A stretch of DNA of 64,000 nt from Paraburkholderia lacunae. GTDB lineage: Bacteria > Pseudomonadota > Gammaproteobacteria > Burkholderiales > Burkholderiaceae. The position numbers were made by a program, and so were the translations under genes. The stretch is taken from NCBI RefSeq assembly GCF_003353175.1, contig NZ_QHKS01000003.1, positions 248,001 through 312,000 on the forward strand. Direction: 5' to 3'. Positions 52,336 through 61,784 of this stretch are shown piece after piece (the stretch's first letter is position 1; the number at the start of each line of letters is the position of its first letter). Below the pieces are notes generated by a model that was not told where the DNA came from, made no database searches, and saw only the letters and a program-made list of their open reading frames with translations.

Positions 52336-55300
52336 ATGAGCTGGATATTTGCGGTGCTCGGCGCGGTGATCGGCATGGCGACCGCCTTGTCGAACGACTT
52401 CTCGATCGGTAGCGGAGCAGTAGTGGGTGCGCTCGCCGGCTTTGCGCTGGCGCGAGTGCTGACGACAAAGCGACAAGACGCGCGAGGCGCCGCTACGGCT
52501 AAACCGGCCACGGCGGATAGCTGGAGTCCACCCGGAGAACTGGCCGCGCGTGTCGAGCGGCTCGAACGCGAGATCGTCGCACTGCGCGGTGAAATCCGGC
52601 AACTGCGCAGCGGCGCCACGAGCGAAGCGACCGCCGGCGCCACCCCCGTTGCGTCCGCCGACGCGGCCACGGACGCTCAGCCCTCCACGTCGACACCGGA
52701 GCCGACCGGGAACGTGCCGCATCCATACGCGATACCGCCCGCCATTGCAACAGCCCAAACGCAAAATCAAGCGTCTGGAGGCGCGCCGACGCGCCCGGCG
52801 GCCATGCATCCGACGGCGAGCGTCAGCGCGCTAGCGCCGCCGGTGTCGACCGACACCCCCGTTGCTGTGCCGGTTGCGCCGCTCGAGCCTGAATTGATTC
52901 CGGCTACGCCGCCGCAGCCGCCAGCACCGCCGCGCGGCCCGGGTCTCGCCGAACGCCTGTTCAACGCCGGCCGCGACTGGCTATTCGGCGGCAACACGGT
53001 GGTGCGGGTGGGCATCGTCGTGCTGTTCTTCGGCATCGCCTTCCTGCTCAAGTACGCGGCCGACAATAGTCTGCTGCCAGTCGAATTCCGCCTTGCCGGC
53101 GTCGCGCTTGCCGCGACCGTCCTGCTCGGCTTCGGCTGGCACATCGGCGAGCGCCGCGGCGCGTACGGGTTGGTCCTGCAAGGTGGCGGCGTTGGCGTGC
53201 TGTATCTGACCGTGTTCGCCGCGACCAGGCTCTACCATTTGTTGCCGGCCGGCGCGGCACTGCCGCTGATGATCGCGATCTGCGCGTTGAGCGCGTTTCT
53301 GGCGGTACGGCAGAACGCGTCGTCGCTCGCCTTGATGGGCAGCGCGGGAGGGTTTCTCGCACCGGTGCTGCTTTCGACCGGCGGCGGCAGTCATGTGATG
53401 CTGTTCAGCTATTACGCGTTGCTCAACGCCGGGATCTTCGCAATCGCGTGGTTCAAGGCGTGGCGTGCGCTGAATCTGCTCGGCTTCGTGTTCACGTTTT
53501 CGATCGGCGCCGTGTGGGGCGTGACGGCTTACCGGCCCGAACTGCTCGCCAGCACTGAGCCGTTCCTGATTCTTTTCTTCCTGATGTACGTCGGCATTGC
53601 GTTGCTGTATGCGCTGCGCCGCGAGCTTGCACTCAAGCATTACGTCGACGGTACGCTGGTATTCGGCACGCCGTTGGTCGCAATCGGCCTGCAAGCCGCG
53701 TTGATGAAAAACACCGCGTTCGGCCTGGCTTGGAGCGCGGTGGCGCTGGCCGCGTTCTACCTCGCGATCGCCGCCTGGCTGGCACGGCGCCGCGAGCGGT
53801 TCGGCATGCTGTTCGAAGCCATGCTGGCGCTGGCCGTGATCTTCGCGACGCTGGCCGTGCCGCTCGCTTTCACCGGCCCGACGACGAGCGCCACGTGGGC
53901 GATCGAAGGCGCCGCAATCGCCTGGCTCGGTGTGCGCCAGCGGCGCCTCAGCGCGTTCGGTTTCGGCTTGCTGCTGCAACTGGCCGCAGCCTGTGCGTTT
54001 ATCGCCGGCACTGGAACGCAGGTCAATTACAGGGAAGTTTGGCCGGTCCTGAACGGCGCGTATATCGCCACGGCGCTGATCGCGCTCGCCAGTATTTTCA
54101 CGGGATGGCGCCTGCACGGCCGGAGCGAAGCGAGCGCGTGGCACGTCTCGCTGCCGCAGGTCGGCCTTATTGCCGCAATCTGGGGGCTGCTGTGGTGGCT
54201 TTTAGGCGGCGTCCATGAAATCTTCGAGTATGCGCATGCCCATCTGTCCTACGATCGCGGTCGTTTCGAGAACGCGTGCGTCGCGCTGTTCGCCGTTCTG
54301 ACCGCGTGGCTCGCGCATGGCGCGCGCCACAGGCTGCGTTGGCCGCTCGCCGAGTGGCCGGCGCTGGCGCTGGTGCCGATCCTTGCGTTGCTGGTGCTGA
54401 ACCTGTTCATGTACCGCATGGCGCCGGTCAGCGGCTACGGCTGGCTGGTTTGCGCGGTCGTGGCGGTCCTCGTTTACGCACTGTTGTGGCTTCAGCAGCG
54501 CGATGTCGGCGGCCGTGTGCTCGCGCCGCTCCATACGCTGATGTTCTGGACCGCCGCCGCGCTCCTCGCGCTCGAAGGCTACTGGGGTTTGCGCGCCTAT
54601 GTGCCCGAAGGGGCGTGGAGCTGGAGTGCGTGGGCCTATGGCTTCGGCATTCTGCTGCTGTTGGTGGCGGGTGCCGGGCACCGTCTGCGCTGGCCGGTCG
54701 GGCGCTTCACGCAGGCTTATCAGGTGTGGGGCGCGGCGCCCCTCGCCGCGTTGCTGTGGGCGTGGAGTATCGCGAGCGTCGTCAGCGACGGCAGCGCCGC
54801 GCCGCTTTTCTGGCTGCCGATCGTGAATCCGCTCGATGTCGCGCAAATACTCGCGTTCGTCGCCTTCGCCGTGTGGTTGCGGCGTCTACGCGCGCTGGGC
54901 CTGCATTGGCATCCGCGGGCTTTCGATTACGCCGTGCTCGCCACGCTGTTCCTGTGGTTCAACGCGTTGCTGCTGCGTACGCTGCACCATCATTTTCAAG
55001 CCGCGTACGATGTCGACGCCGTGCTGGCATCGTTCAATCTGCAGCAGGTGTTCCTTGTCGGCTGGAGCGCGTTTGCTTTTGCCGGACTCTGGCTCGCGCG
55101 GCGCGACAGCCTCGTGCGGCTGTGCGCGCTCGCTTCCACACCGCTCGTGCTGGTGATGTGGGCGTGGACCTTCTACGCGAACCTTACGCAGGACGGCGGC
55201 GCGTGGGCGCGTCTGCCGCTGCTCAATCCGCTCGATCTGGTGCAGGCGGTGATTTTTGCGCTGGCCGCGGTGTGGCTCGTGCGCATCAGCCGCCTCGGCG

Positions 55301-55707
55301 TGCCGATCGGCGAATATCGCGTGCCGTTGCAGGCAGTGGTCGGCATGACGGGCTTCATCTGGCTCAATGCAATGCTGCTGCGTACGCTGCATTATTGGAC
55401 TGGTGTGCCGTACCAGTTCGACGACATGTCGCGCTCCATGCTCGTGCAGGCGTCCGTTTCGGTATTCTGGGCGGTCTGCGCGCTGGCCATGATGATCTGG
55501 GCGACGCGCCGGGCGAGCCGCCTGTTCTGGTTCGTCGGCGGCGCCTTGCTGGCGGCGACCGTCGTCAAGCTGTTCCTGTTCGACCTATCGCACGTGACGG
55601 GTATCGAGCGGATCGTGTCGTTTATCGGTATCGGCGTGATGTTGCTGCTGATCGGCTACTTCTCGCCGCTGCCGCCCAAAGCTGCCGTGATGGAAACTGA
55701 GCAATGA
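52336..55707 (+). CDS. DUF2339 family multi-span membrane protein
   Basis: A very large inner-membrane protein of 1123 residues. Residues 1-40 contain two short hydrophobic segments (MSWIFAVLGAVIGMA). A coiled coil (about 58-85, ARVERLEREIVALRGEIRQL) and a Pro/Ala-rich linker follow. From about residue 215 to the end it has more than 20 predicted membrane spans, starting with TVVRVGIVVLFFGIAFLLKY, the hallmark of DUF2339. Function is unknown. AGAGGGATGCG precedes the chosen ATG. The next gene overlaps by 4 bp, so the two products probably form a complex. Confidence 0.88.
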   Translation: MSWIFAVLGAVIGMATALSNDFSIGSGAVVGALAGFALARVLTTKRQDARGAATAKPATADSWSPPGELAARVERLEREIVALRGEIRQLRSGATSEATAGATPVASADAATDAQPSTSTPEPTGNVPHPYAIPPAIATAQTQNQASGGAPTRPAAMHPTASVSALAPPVSTDTPVAVPVAPLEPELIPATPPQPPAPPRGPGLAERLFNAGRDWLFGGNTVVRVGIVVLFFGIAFLLKYAADNSLLPVEFRLAGVALAATVLLGFGWHIGERRGAYGLVLQGGGVGVLYLTVFAATRLYHLLPAGAALPLMIAICALSAFLAVRQNASSLALMGSAGGFLAPVLLSTGGGSHVMLFSYYALLNAGIFAIAWFKAWRALNLLGFVFTFSIGAVWGVTAYRPELLASTEPFLILFFLMYVGIALLYALRRELALKHYVDGTLVFGTPLVAIGLQAALMKNTAFGLAWSAVALAAFYLAIAAWLARRRERFGMLFEAMLALAVIFATLAVPLAFTGPTTSATWAIEGAAIAWLGVRQRRLSAFGFGLLLQLAAACAFIAGTGTQVNYREVWPVLNGAYIATALIALASIFTGWRLHGRSEASAWHVSLPQVGLIAAIWGLLWWLLGGVHEIFEYAHAHLSYDRGRFENACVALFAVLTAWLAHGARHRLRWPLAEWPALALVPILALLVLNLFMYRMAPVSGYGWLVCAVVAVLVYALLWLQQRDVGGRVLAPLHTLMFWTAAALLALEGYWGLRAYVPEGAWSWSAWAYGFGILLLLVAGAGHRLRWPVGRFTQAYQVWGAAPLAALLWAWSIASVVSDGSAAPLFWLPIVNPLDVAQILAFVAFAVWLRRLRALGLHWHPRAFDYAVLATLFLWFNALLLRTLHHHFQAAYDVDAVLASFNLQQVFLVGWSAFAFAGLWLARRDSLVRLCALASTPLVLVMWAWTFYANLTQDGGAWARLPLLNPLDLVQAVIFALAAVWLVRISRLGVPIGEYRVPLQAVVGMTGFIWLNAMLLRTLHYWTGVPYQFDDMSRSMLVQASVSVFWAVCALAMMIWATRRASRLFWFVGGALLAATVVKLFLFDLSHVTGIERIVSFIGIGVMLLLIGYFSPLPPKAAVMETEQ

Positions 55708-57248
55708 AGCGTTTCTTGATTCTGACTGTCTGGTGCCTTGCGATCGCGGCCGTTTCGGCACCGCCGTTGGCGGCTGCGGCCGATCATTTTGCGCGGCGCT
55801 TCGCACTCGAATTCGACAGCGGCGCCGCGTACTACAGCATCAGGCTGCCGGTCGCCGTCTACGCGGCGAGCCGGCGCAGCGATCTAGGCGACGTGCGGGT
55901 ATTCAATGGCGCCGGCGAGCCGGTGCCGTATTCGCTCGATGCGCCGCGCGAGGCGGTCAGGACGCCGCCCACGCTGCGCACAGTACGCTGGTTCCCGTTG
56001 CCGGCCACCGAGGCGGGCGGCGCCCGTGCGCCGCTCGGCGTGACGATCGCCGCCGACGGGTCGCTGCGGACGACCGCGGCGCCGCCGACACGCGCGCAAC
56101 ACGACACGGATCTCGTCGATGTCGGCCGTGTAGCGGGCGAGGCGGGCGCGCTGGTCGTGCATCTGCGCAACGATAACTATCAAGGGCGCGTAACAGTCGA
56201 ATCGAGCAACGATTTGCGCAACTGGCAACCCGCCGGCGATGCGCAACTTCTCAAGGTCACCTATAACGGCAGCACGTTGAGCCAGGACCGCATTGCGCTG
56301 GATGGAATGCGGGCGCGTTATGTGCGTTTGCGCTGGCTCGACGGCGCACCGTACATCGAATCGATCGAGCTCGAGGTGCAGGCGGCCAACTCGGACAGTG
56401 CGCAGCGCGCGGATACCCAGCGGGAATGGCGTGAAGGCATCGTGGCGCGTGCGGGGCCGACGGCCGGCGAATATTTCTTCGACACGGGCGGCCCTTATCC
56501 CGTCGACCGCTTGCGCCTGAATTTACCGCAGCCCAATACGGTCGCGCCGGCCGTCGTCTATTCGCGCACGGGTCTGCAATCGCCCTGGCGCGAGGTGTCG
56601 AACGCGACGCTGTACCGCCTGCACAACGGCGCGGTGGAGCAGAGCAATCCATCGCTCGAGGTGGCGGCGGATACGGATCGTCAGTGGCGCGTGGTGGTGG
56701 ATGCGCGCAACGGCGGCTTGGGGAGCGGTGTGCTGACCGTCGCTGCGGGCTGGCGTCCGGCGACGCTGACGTTCGTTGCGCGCGGAGCGGCTCCGTTCAC
56801 GCTGGCGGTGGGCAATGAGGCGGCTGTGTCTTCGGCGGTGAGCCGCGAGGAATTGCTGATGGGCGCGTCGTCGGTTGCTGTCGCGGCGCGGTTGGGAGCG
56901 GCGCTGCCTGTCGCGCCGCAAGATGCCGATGCGCAGTCGGCGAACAAAGACCGGGATGCGATGCGCCGCTATGTGTTGTGGGCAGCGCTGCTGCTCGCAG
57001 TCAGCTCGCTCGGCATGATCGCGTGGCGGGTCGGGCGTGGCGCCCGGACCGCTGTGGATGTGGCCGGCGCTCGGGCAGGTACTGAGGCAGGTCATGTAGC
57101 CGGTACTACGGCCGACACCGAGGCAAGTGCTGCAACAGGTAGTGCGGCCGGTACGGAGGCAAGTGCTTCAACAGGTACTACGGCCGGCGTCGTGGCTAAT
57201 AACACGGGCAGTGCCGACGGCACCGGTCAAAGCAGCGACAGGGCCTGA
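55704..57248 (+). CDS. DUF3999 family membrane-anchored protein
   Basis: A 514-residue protein with a signal peptide (about residues 1-26) and a large beta-rich periplasmic region (ARRFALEFDSGAAYYSIRLP, VHLRNDNYQGRVTVESSNDL). One membrane span lies near residues 423-441 (YVLWAALLLAVSSLGMIAW), followed by an Ala/Gly/Thr cytoplasmic tail with a 36-bp duplication. DUF3999 proteins are typically encoded next to DUF2339 proteins. The ATGA overlap with the upstream stop supports coupled synthesis. Role unknown; a sensor or structural envelope function is only a guess. Confidence 0.85.
   Translation: MKRFLILTVWCLAIAAVSAPPLAAAADHFARRFALEFDSGAAYYSIRLPVAVYAASRRSDLGDVRVFNGAGEPVPYSLDAPREAVRTPPTLRTVRWFPLPATEAGGARAPLGVTIAADGSLRTTAAPPTRAQHDTDLVDVGRVAGEAGALVVHLRNDNYQGRVTVESSNDLRNWQPAGDAQLLKVTYNGSTLSQDRIALDGMRARYVRLRWLDGAPYIESIELEVQAANSDSAQRADTQREWREGIVARAGPTAGEYFFDTGGPYPVDRLRLNLPQPNTVAPAVVYSRTGLQSPWREVSNATLYRLHNGAVEQSNPSLEVAADTDRQWRVVVDARNGGLGSGVLTVAAGWRPATLTFVARGAAPFTLAVGNEAAVSSAVSREELLMGASSVAVAARLGAALPVAPQDADAQSANKDRDAMRRYVLWAALLLAVSSLGMIAWRVGRGARTAVDVAGARAGTEAGHVAGTTADTEASAATGSAAGTEASASTGTTAGVVANNTGSADGTGQSSDRA
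57111..57182. repeat. 36-bp tandem duplication in the DUF3999 tail
   Basis: 57111-57146 and 57147-57182 are imperfect copies (both contain GAGGCAAGTGCT), encoding ADTEASAATGSA and AGTEASASTGTT. It extends a low-complexity tail after the membrane span. Confidence 0.8.
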
Positions 57249-57299
57249 TTGCAGCGAGTGCCGCTCGCACTTCTTGCAGCCGCACTCGCGCTTCGTTGT

Positions 57300-57752
57300 T
57301 CATTCCTCGCGGGCGGTCATCGTATGGATGATCTTGTCGAGCGCATGGCCGAACGCGAGCTTTTCCTGTTCGTCCAGACACTCGAACAGATCGTCATTCC
57401 ATTTGCGCGCGATCGGCATCACCTTGCGATACAGCGCGCGGCCCTCGGCAGTGAGCGACACCAGCACCACGCGACCGTCTTCGGCGCTCGGCTCGCGCCG
57501 CACGAGCCCTTGTTTGATCAGCGCCTCGGCAGCACGGCTCGCCTGGCTCTTGTCGAGATTCGCGTGCCGGGCCAGCTCCATGATCGAAAACGGTCCGAAC
57601 GATCCCACCGACGCAATCACCCGCGCTTCCGGCAACGTCACGCCCAGCTTGTCGTGATAGCGCTCGCTGATGCCACGCTCGGTGAGCTTGTTCAGCGTAT
57701 GCAGACGGTACGTGAGGAATTGCTCGAGTCCGGCTTTGGCGGAGGCCTTCAT
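57300..57752 (-). CDS. MarR-family transcriptional regulator
   Basis: A 150-residue winged-helix regulator. The central helix-turn-helix and wing are FSIMELARHANLDKSQASRA and LVRREPSAEDGRVVLVSLT, with the DxRxxxxxLT signature. Helices at both ends would make the dimer. The start MKASAKAGLEQF follows GGGAAG. The gene converges on DUF3999 and is followed upstream by glycerate kinase, also on the minus strand 63 bp away, which may be a target or operon partner. Confidence 0.9.
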   Translation of the reverse strand: MKASAKAGLEQFLTYRLHTLNKLTERGISERYHDKLGVTLPEARVIASVGSFGPFSIMELARHANLDKSQASRAAEALIKQGLVRREPSAEDGRVVLVSLTAEGRALYRKVMPIARKWNDDLFECLDEQEKLAFGHALDKIIHTMTAREE

Positions 57753-57815
57753 GGTCTTCCCGTGATAAGAGGAGCGGTCGCGGCGCTGTGATTGTTGCCG
57801 CAACCGTTGCGCCGG

Positions 57816-58961
57816 TCAACGCGCGCCGAATTTCAGCCGTGTCAGCTGCTCGGCCGCGTCGGCGAGCAGGCGCGCGGCGTCGCGAATCGCGACTTCCAGT
57901 GTGATTGGGCCGGGAGCCGGCGAGAAACAGCCGCTGAAGTATTCGGCGAGACGCGGCAGGGCCGCGGAGTCGACCGCACCCGACAGCAGCGTTGCCGGCA
58001 CGCCTGCAGCCTGCGCATGACGGCAGGCGATGAAGGGCGCCTTGCCGTGCAGCGTTTGGACATCCGAACGGCCCTCGCCGGTGATCAGCCAGTTCGCGCC
58101 CTCGAGCGCTGCATCGAGGCCGATTTGCCGCGCGACGGTTTCCGCGCCCGGCTCGAATTGCGCGCCCAGCATATGCAGTGCGAAGCCGAGGCCGCCGGCC
58201 GCGCCCGCGCCGGGTTGATCGCGCGCGGTTCGCCCGAGCGCCGCTTCGAGCAGATCGGCGAAGCGGGCGAGCGCGGCGTCGATCGTGGCGATCTGCTCCG
58301 GCTTCACGCCTTTTTGCGGGCCGAACACCGCGGTCGCGCCGTGATCGCCGGTCAGCGGGTTGTCGACATCGGACATACCGACGAACGACGTGTCCGCCAG
58401 CCGGGCGTCGAGTTGCGACACGTCGACGCGCGCCAAGCGTGCGAGTTGTTCGGGTGTCGCGTCGAGTTCCTGGTTCTGGGCGTCGAAGAGTTTCAGGCCA
58501 AGGCCGGCGAGCAGGCCCGCGCCGCCGTCATTCGTACTGCTGCCGCCGAGCGCGACGAAAAAGCGCCGCACGCCCTGGTCGAGCAGTGCGCGGATTGCTT
58601 CGCCCATGCCGCGCGTGCTGCGCGCCTCGACCGGCACGCCCATGCCGACCGGATCGGTAATGCCGACGATTTCCGCCGTTTCGATGATCGCGCTGCCGTT
58701 CGCGAGCAGTCCGGTGAGCGCTTCGCGCACCGGCCCGGCGGCGCCGCGCACGCTCAGCTTGCGGCGCTCACCGCCGCTCGTGAGCATGGCTTCGAGCGTG
58801 CCTTCGCCGCCGTCGGCCATTGGGCAGATGCGCACATCGGCGTCGAGCCGGGCGCGCCGGATGCCGGACGCAATCGCCTGCGCGACCTGCTCGGCGCTGA
58901 GCGAGCCTTTGAAGGAATCGGGAGCAACAACGACGACAGGCGAGGACGGCGGATTCGGCAT
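57816..58961 (-). CDS. glxK: Glycerate kinase (GarK/GlxK family)
   Basis: A 381-residue kinase that phosphorylates D-glycerate to 2-phosphoglycerate (GarK/GlxK type) at the end of glyoxylate and glucarate breakdown. Typical stretches are VVVVAPDSFKGSLSAEQVAQ, CPMADGGEGTLEAM, LGGSSTNDGGAGLLAGLG and TGEGRSDVQTLHGKAPF. It is full length. The MarR gene lies just downstream, so the two may be cotranscribed. Confidence 0.92.
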   Translation of the reverse strand: MPNPPSSPVVVVAPDSFKGSLSAEQVAQAIASGIRRARLDADVRICPMADGGEGTLEAMLTSGGERRKLSVRGAAGPVREALTGLLANGSAIIETAEIVGITDPVGMGVPVEARSTRGMGEAIRALLDQGVRRFFVALGGSSTNDGGAGLLAGLGLKLFDAQNQELDATPEQLARLARVDVSQLDARLADTSFVGMSDVDNPLTGDHGATAVFGPQKGVKPEQIATIDAALARFADLLEAALGRTARDQPGAGAAGGLGFALHMLGAQFEPGAETVARQIGLDAALEGANWLITGEGRSDVQTLHGKAPFIACRHAQAAGVPATLLSGAVDSAALPRLAEYFSGCFSPAPGPITLEVAIRDAARLLADAAEQLTRLKFGAR

Positions 58962-59257
58962 GGTGTCTCTGAATGGTTGGAATCGTTGCGAGGACGCAGG
59001 ACCTGAGCGAAAAGACAGCCAGCCCCGAGCGCGTCCGTTAGCTTAGCAGCATGGCGGCACCGACTGAATAGGCCTAACGGCATAGCCGGAATCGTCTGGC
59101 GAAAGACACAGCAAGCAAGGTCGCCCGCCGACCCCTGTGCCTGTGAGGGCAGTGCGGCCGAATGGCCGCAAAGCCGGTGAAAACACGCCGGAAAGCGCCT
59201 GGAAGGCCGATAAGAACGTGCGCAATCATCGAATCCCGGCTAGCCGCGCAAATAGTT
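58962..59257. other. Intergenic region between glxK and the tig promoter
   Basis: I see no gene or clear structure; it must hold the glxK promoter on the minus strand. Confidence 0.4.
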
Positions 59258-59266
59258 TGCTAAAAT
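59258..59266 (+). promoter_or_regulatory. Extended -10 promoter element of tig
   Basis: TGCTAAAAT gives TG at the extended position and TAAAAT as -10, in an AT patch about 140 bp before the tig start. No -35 is convincing, which is acceptable for an extended -10. Confidence 0.45.
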
Positions 59267-59406
59267 ATTCGGCTCTTTGGACCCAACCGTGCTGCCGGCG
59301 GCCTGCAAGCCCGCGGCGCAGGCGCGCAATCGATGCGAAGCGACATCGAAAAGCGGCACGGAGAAGATAACTGATTCGCTCGAATAATTTTAGGACGATT
59401 GAAGCC

Positions 59407-60753
59407 ATGGCTAACGTTGTTGAAAACCTCGGCAAGCTCGAACGCCGCGTAACGATTTCCCTGCCGAAGGACGCCGTGCAGAAGGAAGTGGACTCGCGTA
59501 TCCGTCAACTCGCGAAGAACGTGCGCATGCCGGGTTTCCGCCCGGGCAAGGTGCCGCTCAAGATGGTGACGCAACAGTATTCGGGTCAGGTGGAAGCCGA
59601 AGTGCTGAGCGACAAGGTCGGCAAGGAATTCTTCGACATCAGCCGCACTGAAAACCTGCGCGTGGCCGGCCAGCCGAGCTTCGCGCCCAAGGTCGACGCC
59701 GGCGAAGGCGACTACGCGTTCGACGCGACCTTCGAGGTGTATCCGGAAGTGAAACTGGGCGACGTCGCCACGGCTGAAATCGAGCGCACCACGACGACCA
59801 TCAGCGAAGCGGAAATCGACCGCACGCTGGACATCCTGCGCAAGCAGCGCGTGCACTTCCACGCTCGCGGCGAAGCCGGCGAGCACGGCGACGGCGGTGC
59901 GGATACGGCAGCGAAAGAAGGCGATCGCGTGACGGTCGACTTCGTCGGCAAGATCGACGGTGAAGTATTCCAGGGCGGCAGCGCAGAAGATTTCGCATTC
60001 GTGCTGGGCGAAGGCCGCATGCTGCCGGAATTCGAAAAGGCGGCGCTGGGTCTGACGGTCGGCGCGTCGACCGAATTCGACCTGAAATTCCCGGACGACT
60101 ACCACGGCAAGGAAGTGGCAGGCAAAACCGCGCAATTCACGATCACGATGAAGAAGATCGAATGGCCGCACCAGCCGGAAATCGACGCTGAATTTGCTAA
60201 GTCGCTCGGCATCGAAGACGGCGATCTGACCAAGATGCGCGCTGAGATCAAGGACAATCTCGAGCGCGAAGCGAAGCGCCGCACGCAAGCCATCGTCAAG
60301 AACCAGGTGATGGACGCGCTCCTGAAGATTTCTGAACTCGACGTGCCGAACGCGCTGATCGAACAGGATCAGGAACGCCTCGTCGCGATGGCCCGTCAGG
60401 ATCTGGAGCAGCGTGGCGTGCCGAACGCCAAAGACGCGCCGATCCCGGCTGAAATGTTCAAGGAACAGGCTGAGCGTCGCGTGAAGCTGGGCCTCGTGCT
60501 GGCCGAACTGGTCAAGGCCAACGAACTGCAGGCAAAGCCGGAGCAGATTCGCGCCGAAGTCGACGAATTCGCGAAAAGCTACGAAGACCCGAAGGAAGTC
60601 GTCCGCTGGTATTATTCCAATCAGCAGCGTCTTGCCGAAATGGAAGCGTACGTCGTTGAAGCCAACGTCGTCGATTTCGTCCTCAGCAAGGCCAAGGTGA
60701 CGGATAAGGAAGTGAGCTTCGAAGAACTGGCAAGCGCAACGGCTCAAGCGTAA
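59407..60753 (+). CDS. tig: Trigger factor
   Basis: The ribosome-associated chaperone that meets nascent chains and has prolyl isomerase activity. The 448-residue protein has the ribosome-binding signature GFRPGKVPL in the N-terminal domain, an FKBP domain (about residues 170-250, [20 protein letters not shown]) and the long helical C-terminal domain. An AGGACGATTG sequence precedes the ATG. It heads the tig-clpP-clpX-lon block conserved in proteobacteria. Confidence 0.97.
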   Translation: MANVVENLGKLERRVTISLPKDAVQKEVDSRIRQLAKNVRMPGFRPGKVPLKMVTQQYSGQVEAEVLSDKVGKEFFDISRTENLRVAGQPSFAPKVDAGEGDYAFDATFEVYPEVKLGDVATAEIERTTTTISEAEIDRTLDILRKQRVHFHARGEAGEHGDGGADTAAKEGDRVTVDFVGKIDGEVFQGGSAEDFAFVLGEGRMLPEFEKAALGLTVGASTEFDLKFPDDYHGKEVAGKTAQFTITMKKIEWPHQPEIDAEFAKSLGIEDGDLTKMRAEIKDNLEREAKRRTQAIVKNQVMDALLKISELDVPNALIEQDQERLVAMARQDLEQRGVPNAKDAPIPAEMFKEQAERRVKLGLVLAELVKANELQAKPEQIRAEVDEFAKSYEDPKEVVRWYYSNQQRLAEMEAYVVEANVVDFVLSKAKVTDKEVSFEELASATAQA

Positions 60754-60765
60754 GCGTGTCGCTGC

Positions 60766-60812
60766 AACGGCGTGCCGGCTGTCGGAGCGACGGCCCGCAC
60801 GCCGTTTTTTTT
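60766..60812 (+). terminator. Factor-independent terminator of tig
   Basis: A 10-bp stem AACGGCGTGC / GCACGCCGTT encloses a second small hairpin and ends in eight T residues, 13 bp after the stop. Confidence 0.9.
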
Positions 60813-60948
60813 GTGCTGTGAACGTGCGCTGCGTTTTGCATTGGTTTCTGCAGCACGCTCGCATTGATCGCGCACTTGAATACTGGCTCGTCGTACACAC
60901 CTGTCTAGCATCTGATATTTAGAATATTTCCAGACAAGGATCCATTGC

Positions 60949-61602
60949 ATGACCTTTCGCGCCCAAATGCTGGACACGCTGACCTCGCAGTCGTCGCGGG
61001 ATCTTGAAGCGCAGGCGCTCGGACTGGTGCCGATCGTCGTGGAAACGAGCGGCCGGGGTGAGCGCTCGTATGACATCTACTCGCGCCTGCTGAAGGAGCG
61101 CATCGTGTTCATGGTCGGCGAAGTGAACGACCAGACGGCCAATCTCGTCGTTGCGCAGATGCTATTCCTCGAAAGCGAGAATCCTGACAAGGACATCAGC
61201 TTCTACATCAACAGCCCGGGCGGTTCGGTTTCAGCCGGGATGGCGATCTACGATACGATGCAGTTCATCAAGCCGGACGTGTCGACGCTGTGCATGGGCC
61301 TCGCGGCCAGCATGGGTGCGTTCCTGCTGGCCGCCGGCGCGAAGGGCAAGCGCTTTGCGCTGCCGAATTCGCGCGTGATGATTCACCAGCCGCTGGGTGG
61401 CGCGCGCGGTCAGGCGTCAGACATCGAAATCCAGGCACGCGAAATCCTGTATTTGAAGGAACGGCTGAACCATCTGCTCGCGCACCACACCGGCCAGCCG
61501 GTCGAGCGTATCGCGCGCGACACCGATCGCGACAATTTCATGTCCGGCGATGACGCGCAAGCTTATGGTCTGGTCGATCAGGTGGCGCACAAGCGTCCTT
61601 GA
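60949..61602 (+). CDS. clpP: ATP-dependent Clp protease proteolytic subunit
   Basis: The serine protease chamber that works with ClpX and ClpA. The 217-residue protein has S121 ([11 protein letters not shown]), H146 (VMIHQPLGG) and D195, each offset by ten from E. coli ClpP precursor numbering, so the catalytic triad is intact. AAGGATCC precedes the ATG. It follows the tig terminator, so it needs its own promoter; TAGAAT at 60920-60925 is a candidate -10. clpX starts 182 bp later. Confidence 0.97.
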   Translation: MTFRAQMLDTLTSQSSRDLEAQALGLVPIVVETSGRGERSYDIYSRLLKERIVFMVGEVNDQTANLVVAQMLFLESENPDKDISFYINSPGGSVSAGMAIYDTMQFIKPDVSTLCMGLAASMGAFLLAAGAKGKRFALPNSRVMIHQPLGGARGQASDIEIQAREILYLKERLNHLLAHHTGQPVERIARDTDRDNFMSGDDAQAYGLVDQVAHKRP

Positions 61603-61784
61603 ATTGGTGCGTTCTTGCCTCAAAATGGGGCAAAAACGCCATCGAATCGGCTGTGAAATAATTAAGACTCGTCCGAGCGCCTGCGGCAAACGCCGTTATC
61701 GTGGCTCAGGCCCTGCCGCGCCCAACTGCGAGGCAGGGGCAAACGGCGTATCATGTAATCGAGTGTCCGGAGGCTCACACATTT

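Noticed and set aside
60874..60900. CTTGAA upstream of clpP as a possible heat-shock (sigma-32) -35
   Set aside because: No CCCCAT-like -10 follows at 13-17 bp; the match is too weak.
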